From Salinispora fenicalii (lineage in GTDB: Bacteria; Actinomycetota; Actinomycetes; Mycobacteriales; Micromonosporaceae), in the NCBI RefSeq assembly GCF_000514815.1, contig NZ_AZWQ01000010.1, positions 244,791 through 308,790 of the forward strand: a stretch of 64,000 nt of DNA. The letters are read 5' to 3'. Position numbers and translations under genes: made by a program. Positions 27,337 to 36,269 of this stretch are shown here, piece after piece. The notes under the pieces were generated by a model. The model was given only the letters and a program-made list of their open reading frames with translations. It was not told the DNA's origin and did not search any database. Position 1 is the stretch's first letter. Every line of letters begins with the position of its first letter.

Positions 27337-28371
27337 ATGGCGGTTTGGCGGTCCACGGCACGGCTCGTAGCGGTCTGCGCGGGTGCTGGCACCCTGCTGG
27401 CGCTCGGTGTGTCGCCCGCGCTGGCCGCCGAGGACACGGTGCGTGTCAACGCGGCCGGGAAGTTCAAGGCCGGTAACTCGGCCGAAGAGGTCGTTCTCGA
27501 GGTACGCAAGCGCACCCAGGGTTGCGTGCAACTGCAGGCCGCGCTCACCCTGTACCTCGACGGCCTCCGGGCGGATCAGGTACGGGTGCAGGTCAACGCC
27601 GGGGGTAGGTGGCTTCCGGTGGAGCTCGCCGCCGGTCAGGGTGGGGTGGCCACCGCCCCGACGTCACCAGAGAACCCACAGCTCTGCAAGGGCAAGCGCG
27701 TCAAGCTGCGGTACGAGGTGGCCTTCGCCGCGGACACGGTGAACGGGCAGCTCGCCGTTGTCGGTGAGGCCATCAGCGCGGACGGCCAGGTAATAGGTCG
27801 AGATTCCGACTCCGCCAAGGTGACCGGCGGTAGCCCCGCCGCGGCCCCGACGTCCACCGCCGCGTCGGTGCCGACCGTCGCGGCGACAGAGGCCGCAACT
27901 GCGGCGGCGTCGACGGCCGTTGACGCCGTAACCGATCCGGAGGACGACGTCGACAGCGCGGCACCGGCCGAGTCGTCCGGCGGTTCGGGCTTCCTCTACG
28001 CCGGCCTGGCCATGGTCGCGCTCGGCGTCGTCTTAATCATTCTGTTGGTCCGGCGGTTCCGGGAGGACCGGTCGGCCCCCGCCGGCGATGCCCACCCCGT
28101 TGGGTTCGGATATTCCGGCCCGGCTCAGCCGCCGGTCCCCGGGCGCCCGGCGACGCCGGGTCTGTACGGCAGCCCGGCGACGCCGGGTCGGTATGGCAGC
28201 CCGGCAACGCAGCGACCGAACCCGGGGCTTTACGGCACCCACCCCGATAGCGCGTCGCCGATGTCGGGCGGACCGGGCACCCCGCCGGTACCCCCGGTTC
28301 CCGGCCAGCGCGGGCCCGCCGCGCCGGCGCCGGACGACCGCACCCGGTTCATCCCCCGCTTGCCGGACTGA
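27337..28371 (+). CDS. secreted, C-terminally anchored hypothetical protein
   Basis: A protein of about 344 residues. An N-terminal signal peptide (RLVAVCAGAGTLLALGVSPA, cleavage near ALAAED) leads to an extracellular beta-rich domain with two cysteines that may pair. A Thr/Ala/Ser linker, one membrane helix (FLYAGLAMVALGVVLIILLV) and a basic stop-transfer RRFRED follow. The cytoplasmic Pro/Gly tail repeats PATPGLYGS/PATPGRYGS and ends DDRTRFIPRLPD. The ATG at 27337 is preceded by an in-frame GTG at 27331. It lies at the boundary where the conserved block resumes. I do not recognise the family. Confidence 0.78.
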   Translation: MAVWRSTARLVAVCAGAGTLLALGVSPALAAEDTVRVNAAGKFKAGNSAEEVVLEVRKRTQGCVQLQAALTLYLDGLRADQVRVQVNAGGRWLPVELAAGQGGVATAPTSPENPQLCKGKRVKLRYEVAFAADTVNGQLAVVGEAISADGQVIGRDSDSAKVTGGSPAAAPTSTAASVPTVAATEAATAAASTAVDAVTDPEDDVDSAAPAESSGGSGFLYAGLAMVALGVVLIILLVRRFREDRSAPAGDAHPVGFGYSGPAQPPVPGRPATPGLYGSPATPGRYGSPATQRPNPGLYGTHPDSASPMSGGPGTPPVPPVPGQRGPAAPAPDDRTRFIPRLPD

Positions 28372-28467
28372 GCTCGGTACCGTCAGCTCTTCGGCTGGGC
28401 CGGAGCGATCATCCATGCTCCGATACGCTCAGGCCGTTGACGACGCCAGCGCGAGGAGCGGAGCACG

Positions 28468-29853
28468 GTGACTGACCTGTCCCAGATCGTGAAGGCCTAC
28501 GACGTGCGTGGGGTGGTGCCGCACCAGTGGGACGAGCAGGTCGCCGAGGCGCTTGGTGCCGCCTTTGCCCAGGTTCTTAACGCTGGCGGGGAGCCCGGTG
28601 ACGCGGTGTTGATCGCGCACGACATGCGGGACAGTGGCCCCGGGCTCGCCGCGGCCTTTGCCGCTGGCGTCCGAGCCGCCGGCCGGGCGGTCATTGAGCT
28701 GGGCCTGGCCTCGACCGACATGCTGTACTACGCCTCCGGGTCGCTCGATCTGCCGGGGGCGATGTTCACGGCGAGCCACAATCCGGCCGAGTACAACGGC
28801 ATCAAGATGTGCCGCTCGGGGGCGCGTCCGATCGGGCAGGACAGCGGCCTAGCGGAGATTCGGGCGCGGGCCCAAGCGCTGCTGGATGCGGGTGCGGCCC
28901 GGCCGGTGGGTGCGCCGAGCGCACCGGTCCAGCAGCGCGATCTGCTCGCCGACTACGCGGCCTACCTGCGCAAGCTGGTCGACCTGACCCAGATTCGACC
29001 GTTGAAGGTCGTGGTGGACGCCGGAAACGGCATGGGCGGCTACACGGTCCCGACGGTGCTCGGCGACGCCGCGCTGCCGGCGTTGCCGCTCGAGATTGTG
29101 CCGCTCTACTTCGACCTGGACGGCACCTTCCCTAACCACGAGGCGAATCCGCTGGACCCGAAGAACCTGGTCGACCTGCAACGGGCAGTGCGGGCCGGGG
29201 GGGCGGATATCGGCCTGGCCTTCGACGGCGACGCCGACCGCTGCTTTGTGGTGGACGAGCGTGGGGAGCCGGTGTCACCGTCGGCGATCACCGCGCTGGT
29301 CGCCACGCGGGAACTGGCCAAGCACCCCGGCTCGACGGTGATCCACAACCTGATCACCTCGGTTGCCGTGCCGGAGATCGTCCGGGAGAACGGTGGGAAG
29401 CCGGTCCTGTCCCGGGTCGGGCACTCGTTCATCAAGGCCGAGATGGCCAGGACCAACGCCATCTTCGGCGGGGAGCACTCCGCGCACTACTACTTCCGGG
29501 ACTTCTGGTTCGCCGACACCGGGATGCTCGCCGCGATGCATACCTTGGCGGCGCTGGGCGAGCAGTCGTTGCCGCTGTCGGTGCTGGCCGGAGAGTATGA
29601 GCGGTACGTCGCCTCCGGCGAGATCAACTCTACGGTCGAAGACCAGGCGGCGCGGGTGGCCGAGGTGCGGGCCGCGTACCCGGACGCGGAAGTCGACGAG
29701 ACCGATGGCCTTACCCTGCGCTTCGCCGACCGCGCCTGGTTCAACCTCCGAGCCTCCAACACCGAGCCGTTGCTGCGGCTCAACGTCGAAGCCCCGACCC
29801 GGGAACGCATGGCCTCGCTCCGCGATGCGGTGCTTGACCGGGTTCGCCGATAA
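28468..29853 (+). CDS. manB: phosphomannomutase/phosphoglucomutase
   Basis: Interconverts mannose-6-phosphate and mannose-1-phosphate (and probably the glucose phosphates) through a phosphoserine. The 461-residue protein has the active-site serine loop FTASHNPAEYNG (Ser near residue 102). It also has the metal-binding DGDADR (FDGDADRCFVVDE), the sugar-specificity loop GGEHSAHYYFRD and the phosphate-binding RASNTEPLLRLNVE. GTG 28468 follows GGAGCGGAGCACG. It begins a same-strand run with Trm112, SIS isomerase, CDF transporter and manA, matching the order at Rv3257c-Rv3255c. Confidence 0.94.
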   Translation: MTDLSQIVKAYDVRGVVPHQWDEQVAEALGAAFAQVLNAGGEPGDAVLIAHDMRDSGPGLAAAFAAGVRAAGRAVIELGLASTDMLYYASGSLDLPGAMFTASHNPAEYNGIKMCRSGARPIGQDSGLAEIRARAQALLDAGAARPVGAPSAPVQQRDLLADYAAYLRKLVDLTQIRPLKVVVDAGNGMGGYTVPTVLGDAALPALPLEIVPLYFDLDGTFPNHEANPLDPKNLVDLQRAVRAGGADIGLAFDGDADRCFVVDERGEPVSPSAITALVATRELAKHPGSTVIHNLITSVAVPEIVRENGGKPVLSRVGHSFIKAEMARTNAIFGGEHSAHYYFRDFWFADTGMLAAMHTLAALGEQSLPLSVLAGEYERYVASGEINSTVEDQAARVAEVRAAYPDAEVDETDGLTLRFADRAWFNLRASNTEPLLRLNVEAPTRERMASLRDAVLDRVRR

Positions 29854-29912
29854 GATCCCGTGCGCCGGTCGGCGCCACCGACCGGTAGCCCAGAGGTGGA
29901 AGGAGCCGCGCC

Positions 29913-30098
29913 GTGGCCCTGGATCCGCAGTTGCTGGAGATTCTCGCCTGCCCGGACACACATCACGCCCCACTCGACTATGACGCCGAGGCACAGACGC
30001 TCACCTGCACCGAGTGCGGTCGGATCTTCGAGGTCCGCGACGATGTGCCGGTGCTCCTGCTGGATGAGGCGCGCGGCGGTCCGGCGGAGCAGTCGTGA
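29913..30098 (+). CDS. Trm112-family small zinc-ribbon protein
   Basis: A 61-residue protein with the Trm112/YcaR pattern LLEILACPDTHHAPLDYD and LTCTECGRIFEVRDDVPVLL. Only one cysteine is kept in the first knuckle (ACPDTH), where many relatives have CPxC, and CTEC forms the second. In eukaryotes Trm112 activates methyltransferases; the bacterial role is unclear. GTG 29913 has AAGGAG upstream. The TGA overlaps the GTG of the next gene by four bases (GTGA). Confidence 0.9.
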   Translation: MALDPQLLEILACPDTHHAPLDYDAEAQTLTCTECGRIFEVRDDVPVLLLDEARGGPAEQS

Positions 30099-31291
30099 TC
30101 GACGGCACGGCCGGGGTCAGCGGCCACCGGGAAGTCGACGAGGCCCGGCTGGACGATCTGGACGCACTCGCTGAGCGAGATCCGGGTGGGATGCTGCGGC
30201 ACATCGCCTCCGGTGGGGCGCAGGTCCGCGAGTCCGCCGCCCTCACCGCCGAGGCCAACCTGTCGGTGCTGGCCGATGAGGGGCGTCCGCGCGCGGTTGT
30301 CATCGCTGGGATCGGCACGGCCGGGCGGACCGGGGATGTGCTGGCGACGGTCGCCGGGCCGCGCTGCCCGGTACCGGTGATCCCACATCGCAGTGCGGGC
30401 GTGCCCGGCTGGGTGGGCGCCGCCGACGTGGTGATCGCGGTCAGTGCCTCTGGCCGCAGCCCGGAGGCGCTTGGGGCGGCTGAGGCGGCCCATCGGCGGG
30501 GTGCCCGCCTGGTCGCGGTCGGTGCTCCGGACTCCCAACTGCAGTCGGTTGCGGAGCGGGCCCGAGCGCCGTTCATCCCGGTACCCCGACGGGCCCCGGC
30601 GCGGGCGAGCCTCTGGGCACTGACCGTGCCGGTGCTGCTGGCCGCTCGGATGCTCGGCCTGGTCAAGGTCAACGAGGCGGATCTGGCGGAGACCGCCGCC
30701 CGGCTGGACGCCGAGGCTGATCGGTGTCGGCCTTCCGCCGAGTCCTTCGTCAATCCGGCCAAGTCCCTCGCGCTGGGGCTGGCCGGCTCGATCCCGATCG
30801 TCTGGGGGTCGTCGCCACTGGCTACTGTCGCGGCCCGCCGCTTCGGTGACACGCTTTCGGCGAACGCCCGGTACCCGGTTGTCTCCGGAGCGCTCGGCGA
30901 GGCCGGTCGCGGCCGGGTCGGCCTGCTCGACGGTGTCTTCGGCGGGCTGGTTGAGGGGGAGCGGGACATCTTCGCCGATCCCGACCTGACGGCGGTGGTG
31001 GGGACGCGGCTGCGGCTGGTGTTGCTGCGCGACGGCGGCCTCAACCCGGAAGACGACGCCGACGAGCCGCTCGCGGTTGAGGAACGGCGCGCCGACGCGG
31101 TCCAGACCCTCGCCGAGCGGCGGGGGGTGCGCGCTGACGTGGTCACCGCCGAAGGCGGCTCGGCGTTGGAGCGGCTCGCCTCGCTGATCGCGGTGCCGGA
31201 CTTCGCCTCGATCTATCTCGCCCTGGCGCATGGCCTGGATCCGATGGCCGTTCCCGCGGTCACCGAGATGAAGGAGTTGGCCAATCAGTGA
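30095..31291 (+). CDS. SIS-domain phosphosugar isomerase-like protein
   Basis: A 398-residue protein with two sugar-isomerase subdomains. The first is around IAGIGTAGRTGDVLATVAG and IAVSASGRSPEALGAAEAAH; the second around IPIVWGSSPLATVAARRFGD. It resembles bifunctional phosphoglucose/phosphomannose isomerases. Placed between manB and manA and translationally coupled to Trm112, it probably acts in the mannose/glucose-6-phosphate supply (M. tuberculosis counterpart Rv3256c). Isomerase activity is not certain, because many members of this actinobacterial group are uncharacterised. Confidence 0.85.
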   Translation: MIDGTAGVSGHREVDEARLDDLDALAERDPGGMLRHIASGGAQVRESAALTAEANLSVLADEGRPRAVVIAGIGTAGRTGDVLATVAGPRCPVPVIPHRSAGVPGWVGAADVVIAVSASGRSPEALGAAEAAHRRGARLVAVGAPDSQLQSVAERARAPFIPVPRRAPARASLWALTVPVLLAARMLGLVKVNEADLAETAARLDAEADRCRPSAESFVNPAKSLALGLAGSIPIVWGSSPLATVAARRFGDTLSANARYPVVSGALGEAGRGRVGLLDGVFGGLVEGERDIFADPDLTAVVGTRLRLVLLRDGGLNPEDDADEPLAVEERRADAVQTLAERRGVRADVVTAEGGSALERLASLIAVPDFASIYLALAHGLDPMAVPAVTEMKELANQ

Positions 31292-31334
31292 GCGCGGGTA
31301 GGGTCGTCGCGACCCAGCGAAGTGGGGCCGGGAC

Positions 31335-32306
31335 GTGAGCGCCAGCGGCGGGACGCGGGCAATCATCGCCGCGCTGTTGGCCAACACGGGCATCGCGGTA
31401 ACCAAGTTCGTCGCGTTCTTACTGACCGGTTCGTCATCGATGCTGGCCGAATCGATCCACTCGGTCGCAGACGCCGGCAACCAGGGCCTGCTGCTGCTCG
31501 GTGGGCGGCGGGCGAAGCGGGCCGCTACCCCACAGCATCCGTTCGGGTACGGCCGGGAACGCTATATCTACGCGTTCATCGTCTCGATTGTGCTGTTCAC
31601 CGTCGGCGGCCTCTTTGCCCTGTACGAGGCGTACCACAAGTGGTCGCACCCGGAGGGCATCGAGAGCTGGCAGTGGGTTCCGATCGTTGTCCTGGTGAGC
31701 GCTATCGTCATGGAGACGGTTTCGTTTCGGACCGCGATCCAGGAGTCGAATCGTGTCCGTGGAAAGCAGTCCTGGGTGCGGTTCGTGCGGCGCGCCAAGG
31801 CCCCCGAGCTGCCGGTGGTGCTCCTGGAGGACCTGGGTGCGCTGGTCGGTTTGATCTTCGCGCTCTTCGGGGTCGGCATGACCCTGGTCACCAACGATGG
31901 CCGGTGGGACGCCGCCGGCACCGCCATGATCGGCGTTCTGCTGGTGGTGATCGCGGTCATCCTCGCGATCGAGACCAAGAGCCTGCTCCTCGGCGAGGGC
32001 GCCGAGGAGCACGAGACCCAGGCAATCGAGAAGGCGATGACCGCGGGTGGAGAGGTCGAGCGAATCATTCACATGAAGACGCTCTATCTCGGCCCCGAGG
32101 AGTTGATGGTGGCGGCGAAGATCGCCGTCACCTCGGTTGGCAGCGCCGAGGAGTTGGCCCGGGGCATCAACGCGGTGGAGGCAAGGGTCCGCGCCGCCGT
32201 GCCGACTGCCCGCGTGATCTATCTGGAGCCGGACGTCTATGTCGCGTCTGGTGCTGAGCGGACCGAAAGTGAACCCGGCGAGAATGTCGGGCTGTCTGGG
32301 GGTTGA
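31335..32306 (+). CDS. cation diffusion facilitator transporter
   Basis: A 323-residue inner-membrane divalent-metal exporter (zinc, cobalt, iron or manganese) driven by proton exchange. The N-terminal helix pair holds the metal site in SSSMLAESIHSVADAGNQ. Further helices follow (FIVSIVLFTVGGLFALYEAY, WVPIVVLVSAIVMETVSF, LEDLGALVGLIFALFGVGMT, AGTAMIGVLLVVIAVILAIE), then a cytoplasmic ferredoxin-like domain (MKTLYLGPEELMVAAKIAV). The second metal site is H/D to E-rich (LLEDLGAL), as in the CDF subgroup lacking the canonical HxxxD there. GTG 31335 follows GGGGCCGGGA. Its stop is three bases before manA. Confidence 0.92.
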   Translation: MSASGGTRAIIAALLANTGIAVTKFVAFLLTGSSSMLAESIHSVADAGNQGLLLLGGRRAKRAATPQHPFGYGRERYIYAFIVSIVLFTVGGLFALYEAYHKWSHPEGIESWQWVPIVVLVSAIVMETVSFRTAIQESNRVRGKQSWVRFVRRAKAPELPVVLLEDLGALVGLIFALFGVGMTLVTNDGRWDAAGTAMIGVLLVVIAVILAIETKSLLLGEGAEEHETQAIEKAMTAGGEVERIIHMKTLYLGPEELMVAAKIAVTSVGSAEELARGINAVEARVRAAVPTARVIYLEPDVYVASGAERTESEPGENVGLSGG

Positions 32307-32309
32307 CCC

Positions 32310-33473
32310 ATGGAATTGTTGTACGGGCCGATCCGAAACTATGCCTGGGGCTCTCGCTCGGCGATCGCCACCCTTCAGGGGCGACCTTCGCCGAGTCCGG
32401 AGCCGGAGGCGGAGCTGTGGTTGGGCGCGCATCCGGGCGCACCGGCCAGCGTGGACCGGGACGGGACCCGGGTCAGTCTGGTCGAGTTGTTGTCGGCCGA
32501 GCCGGGGCACTGGCTGGGCCAGCAGGTCGTTGATCGGTTTGGCGTTCGGCTGCCGTTCCTGCTCAAGGTCCTCGCCGCCGATGCGCCACTCAGTCTTCAG
32601 GCCCATCCCGATCCGGAGCAGGCCCGCGTCGGCCACGCCGCCGACGCGGCGCGGGAGGCGGGGCAGCGCAACTACGTTGACCCGTTCCACAAGCCGGAGC
32701 TGCTGGTGGCGCTGACGCCGATGGAGGCGCTTTGCGGGTTCCGTGATCCGGCGGAGTCCGCGGAGGTGCTTGCCGCCTTCGGCGTACCGGCGCTGGAGCC
32801 GGTGGTGGCCGCCTTGCGGACCGGAGCCGCGGGTCTCGCCGACGCGGTACGTCTGCTGCTGACCTTCCCCACCGATCAGCGCGCCGGACTGGTGGCGGCG
32901 GTGGCGTCGGCGGCGGTGGATAGTCCGGACGCGCGGCTGGCCCGGTCGCTCGCCGACAGCTACCCGGGCGATCCCGGTGTGCTGGTGGCGCTGCTGCTCA
33001 ACTGGGTGCGGATCGCGCCGGGGGAGGCGATCTGGATGCCGGCCGGGAACCTGCACGCATACCTGCGCGGAACCGGCGTGGAGATCATGGCGGCGAGCGA
33101 CAATGTGCTGCGCGGGGGGTTGACGCCGAAGCGGATTGACGTCGACGAGCTGTTGCGGGTGCTGCGGTTCGAGGTGTTGGACGATCCGGTGGTGCGTCCG
33201 GTGCCGGTCGCGCCGGGGGTGGTCTGCTGGCCGGTGCCGGTGGACGACTTCGCGTTGTACCAGGTCCAGGTGGACTCGGATCGGGCGGAGGTGACGGTGC
33301 CGCTGGTGGGGCCGCGGGTGGTGCTCTGCAGCGCCGGTGCCCTCACCGTGGACGACGGCGCCGGGTCGGTGGAGCTGGGGCCGGGGCAGGCCGCGGTGAG
33401 CCCGGCTGCCGCCGGCGAGTTGCGGATCGCAGGTACCGGCGAGGCGTACGTGGCGAGCGCTGGGCTGCGTTGA
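32310..33473 (+). CDS. manA: mannose-6-phosphate isomerase, class I
   Basis: Zinc-dependent interconversion of fructose-6-phosphate and mannose-6-phosphate, the entry step to GDP-mannose. The protein is 387 residues and begins ELLYGPIRNYAWGSRSAIAT. The zinc-binding and active-site segments are LSLQAHPDPEQA, YVDPFHKPELLVALTPMEAL, and the signature IWMPAGNLHAYLRGTGVEIMAASDNVLRGG. The ATG at 32310 lies three bases after the transporter stop, so the run manB to manA is probably one transcript. Confidence 0.95.
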   Translation: MELLYGPIRNYAWGSRSAIATLQGRPSPSPEPEAELWLGAHPGAPASVDRDGTRVSLVELLSAEPGHWLGQQVVDRFGVRLPFLLKVLAADAPLSLQAHPDPEQARVGHAADAAREAGQRNYVDPFHKPELLVALTPMEALCGFRDPAESAEVLAAFGVPALEPVVAALRTGAAGLADAVRLLLTFPTDQRAGLVAAVASAAVDSPDARLARSLADSYPGDPGVLVALLLNWVRIAPGEAIWMPAGNLHAYLRGTGVEIMAASDNVLRGGLTPKRIDVDELLRVLRFEVLDDPVVRPVPVAPGVVCWPVPVDDFALYQVQVDSDRAEVTVPLVGPRVVLCSAGALTVDDGAGSVELGPGQAAVSPAAAGELRIAGTGEAYVASAGLR

Positions 33474-33747
33474 GCCGCACGACGGGCAACTGTATGTCCG
33501 ACTTTTCCGGAATAGCTTGACTCGCCCGGATAGCAGTGTGACCCTTTAGGCACACAGCGTTGTCGCGACGACGGTCTCGGGGGCGTGTGGGGAACCAAAC
33601 CGGGGGGATGTGCGGGGCGGTCGGACCAGGGACGGAGCTTTCGTTTCGGGGTCGACCGCCTCGTGCGCTGTCCAGGGAGGGGCGCGGTCGACCGGTACGC
33701 GCGCGTAAGGTGTTTATCGCGCTGCACATCGTCGACAGGAGTACTTC

Positions 33748-35238
33748 ATGACCAGCACCCTTCCGGCGTCCGCCAGCGGGACGTCCCAGCCCACCACCGT
33801 CTCCGACGGTGACTACAAGGTTGCGGACCTGTCGCTTGCTGAGTTTGGGCGCAAGGAGATTCGGCTCGCGGAGCATGAGATGCCGGGCCTGATGGCGCTT
33901 CGGCAGGAGTTTGGGCAGTCGCGGCCGTTGGCTGGTGCGCGGATTTCGGGTTCCCTGCACATGACCGTGCAGACGGCCGTGTTGATCGAGACGTTGGTGG
34001 CGTTGGGGGCGCGGGTCCGCTGGGCGTCGTGCAACATCTTCTCCACCCAGGACCATGCCGCTGCCGCCGTGGTGGTGGGTCCGGAGGGCTCCCTGGAGGC
34101 GCCGGCGGGAGTGCCGGTATTCGCCTGGAAGGGCGAGTCGCTGGAGGAGTACTGGTGGTGCACTGAGCAGGCGTTGACGTGGCCGGGTGACGAGGGTCCG
34201 AACATGATCCTCGACGACGGTGGCGACGCCACGTTGCTGGTGCACAAGGGCGTCGAGTTCGAGCGGGCCGGTGCGGTGCCGGCAGCGGGCGCCGGTGACA
34301 GCGAAGAATTCACCATGGTTCTTGACCTGCTGCGTCGGTCGCTGGAGCGCGACAGCGGAAAGTGGACCCGGTTGGCGGACGGCATCCGTGGCGTGACGGA
34401 GGAGACGACCACGGGTGTGCATCGCTTGTATGAGATGCACCGGGCGGGGTCGTTGCTGTTCCCGGCGATCAATGTTAATGATGCGGTAACAAAGAGCAAG
34501 TTCGACAACCGGTATGGGTGTCGGCATTCGTTGGTCGATGGGATTAACCGAGCTACCGATGTGTTGATCGGTGGCAAGGTCGCGGTGGTAATTGGCTACG
34601 GCGACGTGGGCAAGGGGTGCGCGGAATCGCTGCGTGGCCAGGGGGCCCGCGTGGTGGTGGCCGAGATCGACCCGATCTGTGCGCTCCAGGCGGCGATGGA
34701 CGGCTACCAGGTCGCCACGGTGGAAGACGTGGTGGAGACCGCCGACATCTTCATCACGGCGACCGGTTGCTTCGATGTGATTACCAACGAGCACATGGCG
34801 CGGATGAAGCACCAGGCGATCGTGGGTAACATCGGGCACTTCGATAATGAGATCGACATGGCGGGGCTGGCGCGTCGCACCGATGTGACGCGGGAGAACG
34901 TCAAGCCGCAGGTGGATGTGTGGCGGTTCGATGACGGGCACGCAGTGATTGTGCTCTCGGAGGGACGGCTGCTGAACCTGGGCAACGCGACCGGCCACCC
35001 GTCGTTCGTGATGTCCAACAGCTTCGCCGACCAGACGATCGCGCAGATCGAGCTGTTCACGAAGACCGACGAGTACCCGACGGGCGTGTACGTGCTGCCG
35101 AAGCACCTGGACGAGAAGGTCGCGCGGCTGCACCTGGACGCCTTGGGCGCGCGGCTGTCAACGCTGACGAAGGAGCAGGCGGCGTACCTCGGGGTGCCGC
35201 AGGAGGGTCCGTTCAAGCCGGACCACTACCGCTACTGA
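33748..35238 (+). CDS. ahcY: adenosylhomocysteinase (SAH hydrolase)
   Basis: Splits S-adenosylhomocysteine into adenosine and homocysteine, relieving product inhibition of methyltransferases. The 496-residue length is typical for the actinobacterial enzyme with its internal insert. NAD is bound by [20 protein letters not shown]. Substrate residues are in [24 protein letters not shown] sequence (here [13 protein letters not shown]) and [13 protein letters not shown]. The C-terminal KPDHYRY is the conserved end. It begins at ATG 33748 after ACAGGAG. A 274-base upstream region shows no SAH-riboswitch core. A strong hairpin follows the stop. Confidence 0.96.
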   Translation: MTSTLPASASGTSQPTTVSDGDYKVADLSLAEFGRKEIRLAEHEMPGLMALRQEFGQSRPLAGARISGSLHMTVQTAVLIETLVALGARVRWASCNIFSTQDHAAAAVVVGPEGSLEAPAGVPVFAWKGESLEEYWWCTEQALTWPGDEGPNMILDDGGDATLLVHKGVEFERAGAVPAAGAGDSEEFTMVLDLLRRSLERDSGKWTRLADGIRGVTEETTTGVHRLYEMHRAGSLLFPAINVNDAVTKSKFDNRYGCRHSLVDGINRATDVLIGGKVAVVIGYGDVGKGCAESLRGQGARVVVAEIDPICALQAAMDGYQVATVEDVVETADIFITATGCFDVITNEHMARMKHQAIVGNIGHFDNEIDMAGLARRTDVTRENVKPQVDVWRFDDGHAVIVLSEGRLLNLGNATGHPSFVMSNSFADQTIAQIELFTKTDEYPTGVYVLPKHLDEKVARLHLDALGARLSTLTKEQAAYLGVPQEGPFKPDHYRY

Positions 35239-35271
35239 GTCGCGACGCCCAGAACGGTTAGGTGTCTCGTG

Positions 35272-35311
35272 GGCTGGCCGGCACCGCCCGACCGGGCGGT
35301 GCCAGCCAGCC
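35272..35311 (+). terminator. hairpin terminator after ahcY
   Basis: GGCTGGC and GGCACCGCCC (35272-35289) pair with GGGCGGTGCC and GCCAGCC (35294-35311) around a four-base loop, with one C/A mismatch. That is 17 base pairs beginning 34 bases after the ahcY stop. There is no U-tract, as is usual in high-GC actinomycetes. Confidence 0.7.
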
Positions 35312-35497
35312 CCGGGGCGGCTGTTGCTTCACGCCGCCAGCCCGGGGTTGGTGCCGGAATCCGCGTTCGGTGCTGGCGCCGGTGGGCGTACCCAGGGATC
35401 ATGGTGGCAGGCTGATCCGATCAGCTGACCGCGCGGCAGACGGTGACGTCTGGGCCGCGGGGGCGCTGGGTTACGGCGGCCGACGGCATCGGTGCCA

Positions 35498-35536
35498 GCG
35501 GACGTGGATCCCGCTACGGAGGCGGACGTGGATCCC
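35498..35536. repeat. two direct copies of GCGGACGTGGATCCC upstream of mtrA
   Basis: The 15-base sequence GCGGACGTGGATCCC occurs at 35498-35512 and again at 35522-35536, exactly 24 bases apart. The second copy ends 31 bases before the mtrA start. Position and identity suggest a regulator site, possibly for MtrA itself or another response regulator; this is inference. Confidence 0.65.
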
Positions 35537-35567
35537 ATGACGGAGATGGGGATGGAAGATTAATCCC

Positions 35568-36257
35568 ATGAGAGCTCGGGTACTGGTGGTTGACGATGAT
35601 CCCGCCCTCGCCGAGATGCTGGGCATTGTCCTGCGCAGCGAGGGCTTCCTGCCTTCGTTCGTGGCCGACGGCGAACGTGCCTTGGCCGCGTTCCGGGAGA
35701 ACCGGCCGGACATCGTGCTGCTCGACCTCATGCTGCCCGGCATGAGTGGCATCGACGTGGCCCGGTCGATCCGTGGCGAGTCGGGCGTACCGATCGTCAT
35801 GCTGACTGCCAAGAGCGACACGGTTGATGTCGTCCTGGGGCTGGAGTCCGGGGCGGACGACTACGTGGTGAAGCCGTTCAAGCCGAAGGAGCTGGTGGCC
35901 CGGATGCGGGCCCGGCTCCGCCGGGGTGAGGATGCCGCCCCCGAACTGCTCACCATCGGTCCCCCGGGCAACCAGATCACCATCGACGTGCCGGCGCATA
36001 CCGTCAGCCGGAACGGTGAGGAGGTGAAGCTCACGCCGTTGGAGTTCGACCTACTGGTCGCGCTCGCCCGCAAGCCGCGGCAGGTCTTCACCCGGGAGGT
36101 CTTGTTGGAGCAGGTTTGGGGGTACCGGCATGCCGCCGACACCCGCCTGGTCAACGTGCACGTCCAGCGACTCCGGGCCAAGATCGAGCCAGATCCGGAG
36201 CGCCCGGAAATCATCCTCACCGTGCGCGGCGTGGGCTACAAGGCGGGTACCGGATAA
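35568..36257 (+). CDS. mtrA: two-component response regulator MtrA
   Basis: A 229-residue OmpR-family regulator of cell-wall and septation/development genes. The receiver domain has the acidic pocket VVDDDPALAEM, the phospho-acceptor aspartate in PDIVLLDLMLPGMSG (about residue 56) and the switch lysine in DDYVVKPFKPKEL. The C-terminal winged helix contains LTPLEFDLLVALARKPRQVF and DTRLVNVHVQRLRAKIE. Followed 12 bases later by mtrB and then lpqB, the conserved actinobacterial operon. Paired direct repeats lie just upstream. Confidence 0.96.
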   Translation: MRARVLVVDDDPALAEMLGIVLRSEGFLPSFVADGERALAAFRENRPDIVLLDLMLPGMSGIDVARSIRGESGVPIVMLTAKSDTVDVVLGLESGADDYVVKPFKPKELVARMRARLRRGEDAAPELLTIGPPGNQITIDVPAHTVSRNGEEVKLTPLEFDLLVALARKPRQVFTREVLLEQVWGYRHAADTRLVNVHVQRLRAKIEPDPERPEIILTVRGVGYKAGTG

Positions 36258-36269
36258 CCTGGCCACACT

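Larger units (their letters stand above)
35239..35567. other. intergenic region ahcY-mtrA
   Basis: About 330 bases holding, in order, the ahcY terminator hairpin, roughly 180 bases without recognisable signals, and the paired GCGGACGTGGATCCC repeats just before mtrA. No coding frame with a ribosome-binding site is seen. Confidence 0.5.

Noticed and set aside
33474..33747. SAH riboswitch upstream of ahcY
   Set aside because: I looked for the conserved SAH-aptamer core and found no matching segments. Only ordinary GC-rich sequence and a possible TTGACT hexamer are present.
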